A stretch of 64,000 nt of DNA from Topomyia yanbarensis (taxonomy: Eukaryota; Arthropoda; Insecta; Diptera; Culicidae), in NCBI RefSeq assembly GCF_030247195.1, contig NC_080671.1, forward strand, positions 188,397,725 to 188,461,724. Direction: 5' to 3'. The notes beneath the pieces are model-generated. The model worked only from the letters and a program-made list of their open reading frames with translations. It was not told the origin of the DNA and did not search any database. Of this stretch, positions 60,960 through 64,000 are shown piece by piece. Position 1 is the first letter of the stretch. Every line of letters begins with the position of its first letter. The position numbers and the translations under genes are program-made.

Positions 60960-62830
60960 CCGCGTCAACATGTAGCGCCATACTTTCTTTGGCAAAGTTG
61001 TTGTACTCACTTGGGCCTACAACTTAGAGTCATAGGGTATCCAATTAGTTGATAACTACGCCGCCAGGGGTGCGATGAAGAAAGAGTAAATAAATCGAAA
61101 CTCTCGTCGTAAATTCGACTATCATTAAATGGATTCAATGTTAAATATATCAAGACACTGATTATTTTGAAAGGTGGTGTCTTCGGGGAATTTGTATAAG
61201 AATTCCAGAGCTTCTGGATGGTAGAAAGTATAACTCGCAATTACCCCACCAGGTGGCGCTAGTGCTAATGCAAATATTCAACACATCTTAAAATAATTCT
61301 ATATCACAACATCGTGATTAGATAGAGTAGTACTGTCTTCAGCAAAGTTGCTCGAGAGATCGAGGACTACCCAACGGCAATAGATTAGTTTTGAATACTC
61401 TCACTATGCGGCGCTAGTGAGCGAAGAAGCTTTCAGCATATGGTACATTATGATATATCTCAAAAGTCTAATACCTTGGAAAGATGGTGTTTTCGGCAAA
61501 GTTCTCGAGAAAGTCAAAGGCTACTCGATTATGTATAGATTATACTGGAATGTACCCGCTAGGCGGCGCTAGTGAGCATTATTTTTTTTAAATCATGTAT
61601 CTCGAGATAATGATCATTTGGAGGGGTGGTGTCTTTGGCAATATTCATAAGCAGGTCGAGCTCTGTCCTACGGCGAACAAATTAGTTCAAAACTATCCCA
61701 CTAGGCGGCGCTAATGAGAATGAAACTTTCTTAACATTATAGATCCGTTTCTAAAGCCTGATAATTTAGGAAAACGATGTTTTCGGTAAAGTTCTCCAGG
61801 AGGACAAGTGCTGTTTGACAATGTATAGAAAAAAAACCGATTTTACCCGCTAGGTGACGCTAGTGAGCACGCATTTTTCTTTTCAATTTCTGCATCTCAA
61901 TATAAAGACAGTTTAGAAGGGTGGTGTCTTCAACAAAGTTGCTCGAGAGGTCGAGGACTACCCAACGGTAACAGATTAGTTTAGAATTCTCTCACTATGC
62001 GGCACTAGTGAAGGTAGATGCTTTCAGCATGTAGTAGATAATGATATATCTCAAAAGTCTAATAACTTAGACAGGTGGTGTTTTCGGCAAAGTTCTTGAG
62101 GAAGTCAAAGGCTACTCGATTATGGATAGATTAAATTGAAATAGCCCCCCAGGTGGCGCTTGTAAAATTATGGCTCGTATCCTGTATCTCGAGATCATGA
62201 TCATTTGGAAGAGTGGTGTTTTTGGAAATATTCATAGACAGGTCGCGCTCTGTCCTAAGGCGGAAAAATTAGTTCGGACTTTGCCCACTAGGCGTCGCTA
62301 ATGAGAACCAAACTTTATTAACATTGTAGATCTATCTCTAAAGTTTGACAATTTAGGAAAACGCTGTTTTCGGTAAAGTTCTCCAGGAGAACAAGTGCTG
62401 TTTGACAATGTAAAGAATATGTTGGATTTACCGCATTTTTGCTTTCAATTTCTGCATCTCAATATTAAGTCTATTTAGAAGGATGTTGTCTTCAACAAAG
62501 TTGCTTGAGAGCTCGAGGACTACCCAACGATTAGTTTATAATATTCTCACTATGCGGCGCTAGTGAGCGCATAAACTTGTAGGACATGGTAAATTATGAT
62601 ATATCTCAAGAGTGTAGCTTAGAAAGATGGTATTTTTGGCAAAGTTCTTGAGGAGATCAAGGGCTTCTCGATTATAGACAGACTGAATTGGAATGCACCC
62701 GCCAGGCGGCGCTAGTGAGCAAGCATTTTTTTTTTCAAATTTTATTCCTCGGGATCAGGGTAATTTGGATGGGTGGTATCTTTGGCAAAATTCATCGACA
62801 GGTTGAGTTTTGTTTTACGCTGCCACAGTG
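60960..62830 (+). repeat. Tandem satellite of about 150-bp units, four-unit higher-order pattern
   Basis: The landmark AGGCGGCGCTAGTGAGC or a variant occurs near 61252, 61408, 61561, 61702, 61851, 62000, 62151, 62288, 62553 and 62701. The sequence between landmarks cycles through four unit types, marked by GAGGTCGAGGACTACCCAAC, GTCAAAGGCTACTCGATTA, AGGTCGAGCTCTGTCCTA and GGACAAGTGCTGTTTGACAA, giving a period of about 600 bp. One landmark near 62435 is deleted. More degenerate units reach back to about 60960. Confidence 0.85.
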
Positions 62831-62861
62831 GGGCAGAATGCTACTTTCGACGCTCAAAACC

Positions 62862-63304
62862 TCTAGCGCCTATAGTTACTATATTCATAGTTAGGCGGAG
62901 ACACTGAGCGGAGCCAATTGAACATGTCAAATGGTGGAGCCAATCGAGCATTACGTCACATAACATGTTCTCTTTGGATGTATATGGAAAAGGTAATGTG
63001 ATTATGGTCATAATTATTTTACTCTTTTCTTGTGTTATCGAGTGTAGAGAAACGAAAAGAACAAGATTTTTTTTGTAACACAAAGAGATATTCGCACAAG
63101 TATGAAATCATATCATCAGATCTTCGAATTGGTATTCCATTCGTACATGTGAAGTTCTAACTCACGACGAAAGTTCTAACTCACGACAAGCTAGAGCTTG
63201 AACATTGGCATGGGTTGCCAGTGTTTTCTTCCTGGAATAAGAGCTGCAAGTTTTCCGGCTTTTGTGTCCGCCTAACTCTATATATAGGAACTCTACTAGC
63301 GCCC
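62862..63304. mobile_element. Palindromic element interrupting the satellite, GTTAGGCGGA arms
   Basis: The left arm CTCTAGCGCCTATAG, then CATAGTTAGGCGGAGACA, is inverted at 63264-63304 (TGTCCGCCTAAC, then CTCTACTAGCGCCC). About 440 bp. A frame on the minus strand (62841-63083) crosses it and is not convincing. Confidence 0.6.
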
Positions 63305-63807
63305 TCGGTATGTATGTTGGACTATTAGTTTGTTCAGCAAAGTATCGTGGATAAAAATAAGCATTATATTGACAATTTTGGTGTTTAATTTTCTTTCGAA
63401 TATTTTTTATTTTTAATTTTTTCGAATATTCTTTTAAATGTCATGTAGCGCCATCTACATAGGTTATAGAGTATAAGTATTTTTGGTACATACGTTTAGC
63501 ATATCAAAAAAAACAACTTCACTGAAGAAAACTTTTTGATAGGTGTCAAAAGATAGAACTGATCTAGAGCGTTCAAAGTCGGTGGAATTCATCGGTAGAT
63601 CTATAGCTGCCTGATGATGGCACCGTGCCTGATTAGAACGTATTTAAAATATCATTAACAAACTCAGAGTTATTTGGAGAAAAGTATATAAGAAGAAGTA
63701 TGTGGAGAAATTTTTCAATGTTGCGTTTTATTCTTGATATTAAATAAAACAAATCGTTTAGTACATTTTATTCAGCACGCTCATTCTTCCATTCCGTTAG
63801 TAAACTG
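63305..63807. other. AT-rich spacer inside the satellite region, no gene seen
   Basis: Contains one more GCGCCATCTACATAGG word near 63450 but no tandem units or coding features. Confidence 0.5.
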
Positions 63808-64000
63808 ATCATGATCTCGAGATACCGGATATAAAAAATAATGCTCACTAGCGCCACCTGGCGAGTCCATTCCAGTTTAATCACCATCTTTCTAAGTTAT
63901 TAGACTTTTGAGATATATCATTATCTACCACATGCAGAAAACATCTACGCTCACTAGCGCCGCATAGTGATAGTATTCTAAACTAATCTGTTACCGTTGG
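63808..64000 (-). repeat. Inverted satellite units at the window edge
   Basis: The complement reads CCAACGGTAACAGATTAGTT, CACTATGCGGCGCTAGTGAG, CTCAAAAGTCTAATAACTTA and CAGGTGGCGCTAGTGAGC, the unit order seen at about 61970-62170. The array therefore resumes in opposite orientation and continues beyond the window. Confidence 0.85.

Noticed and set aside
60960..62830. CRISPR-like array
   Set aside because: The repeats are long whole-unit tandem repeats in a eukaryotic genome, with related rather than unique spacers.

Overview
The window looks like intergenic or heterochromatic nuclear DNA from a culicine mosquito, most likely Aedes. The grounds are the recurring GGCCCTCCGGGCC...GAGAAAGGCAAAA repeat, the CR1, LOA, I-clade and BEL/Pao retroelement families, the dense small palindromic DNA transposons, and the AT-rich spacers. 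I found no convincing intact host protein-coding gene, rRNA, functional tRNA or CRISPR array. Nearly every recognisable coding stretch is a decayed transposable element.

Layout. 0-11 kb: a retroposon 3' end, a (CATA)n run, Aedes-type repeats, an inverted-repeat element (2024-5292) with an iterated GTCAAGTCTCCCC motif and a nested palindromic element, and a 1,543-bp GGGTG-ended element (9181-10723) with a perfect 9-bp target duplication. 11.7-15.4 kb: a minus-strand CR1-like retrotransposon fragment with nonsense mutations, a frameshift and a 300-bp in-frame internal duplication. 15.4-17.8 kb: two roughly 210-bp (TA)n tracts bracketing a TTAGGGTGGCAC-ended element that itself holds a hAT-like MITE. 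19.9-21 kb: a Tc1/mariner-type MITE and a truncated retroposon with a clear target duplication. 21.5-28.3 kb: a BEL/Pao element split by a tRNA-like SINE and by a 4-kb LOA-like retrotransposon. 33.1-36.6 kb: a second iterated-motif inverted-repeat element holding a truncated I-clade retrotransposon. 36.7-41.1 kb: pogo/Tigger-like and hAT-like ends plus several MITEs. 42-45.2 kb: a composite element containing a tandem array of roughly 310-bp units. 47.4-52.3 kb: a second LOA-like copy, inverted relative to the first, between identical 328-bp direct repeats. 53.8-55.5 kb: another iterated motif next to a psq/pogo-type transposase relic. 56.8-60 kb: a family inserted beside its own older copy. 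60.9-64 kb: a tandem satellite of about 150-bp units in a four-unit higher-order pattern, with inverted units at the window edge.

The main value of the window is its nesting order, which internal empty sites let one read directly, and a recurring design: several otherwise unrelated DNA elements carry clusters of a 12-18 bp motif at their ends, inverted between the two ends in most of them. I infer these motifs are transposase-binding iterons. No new functional system is proven, and the clade assignments rest on motif recognition without database searches.
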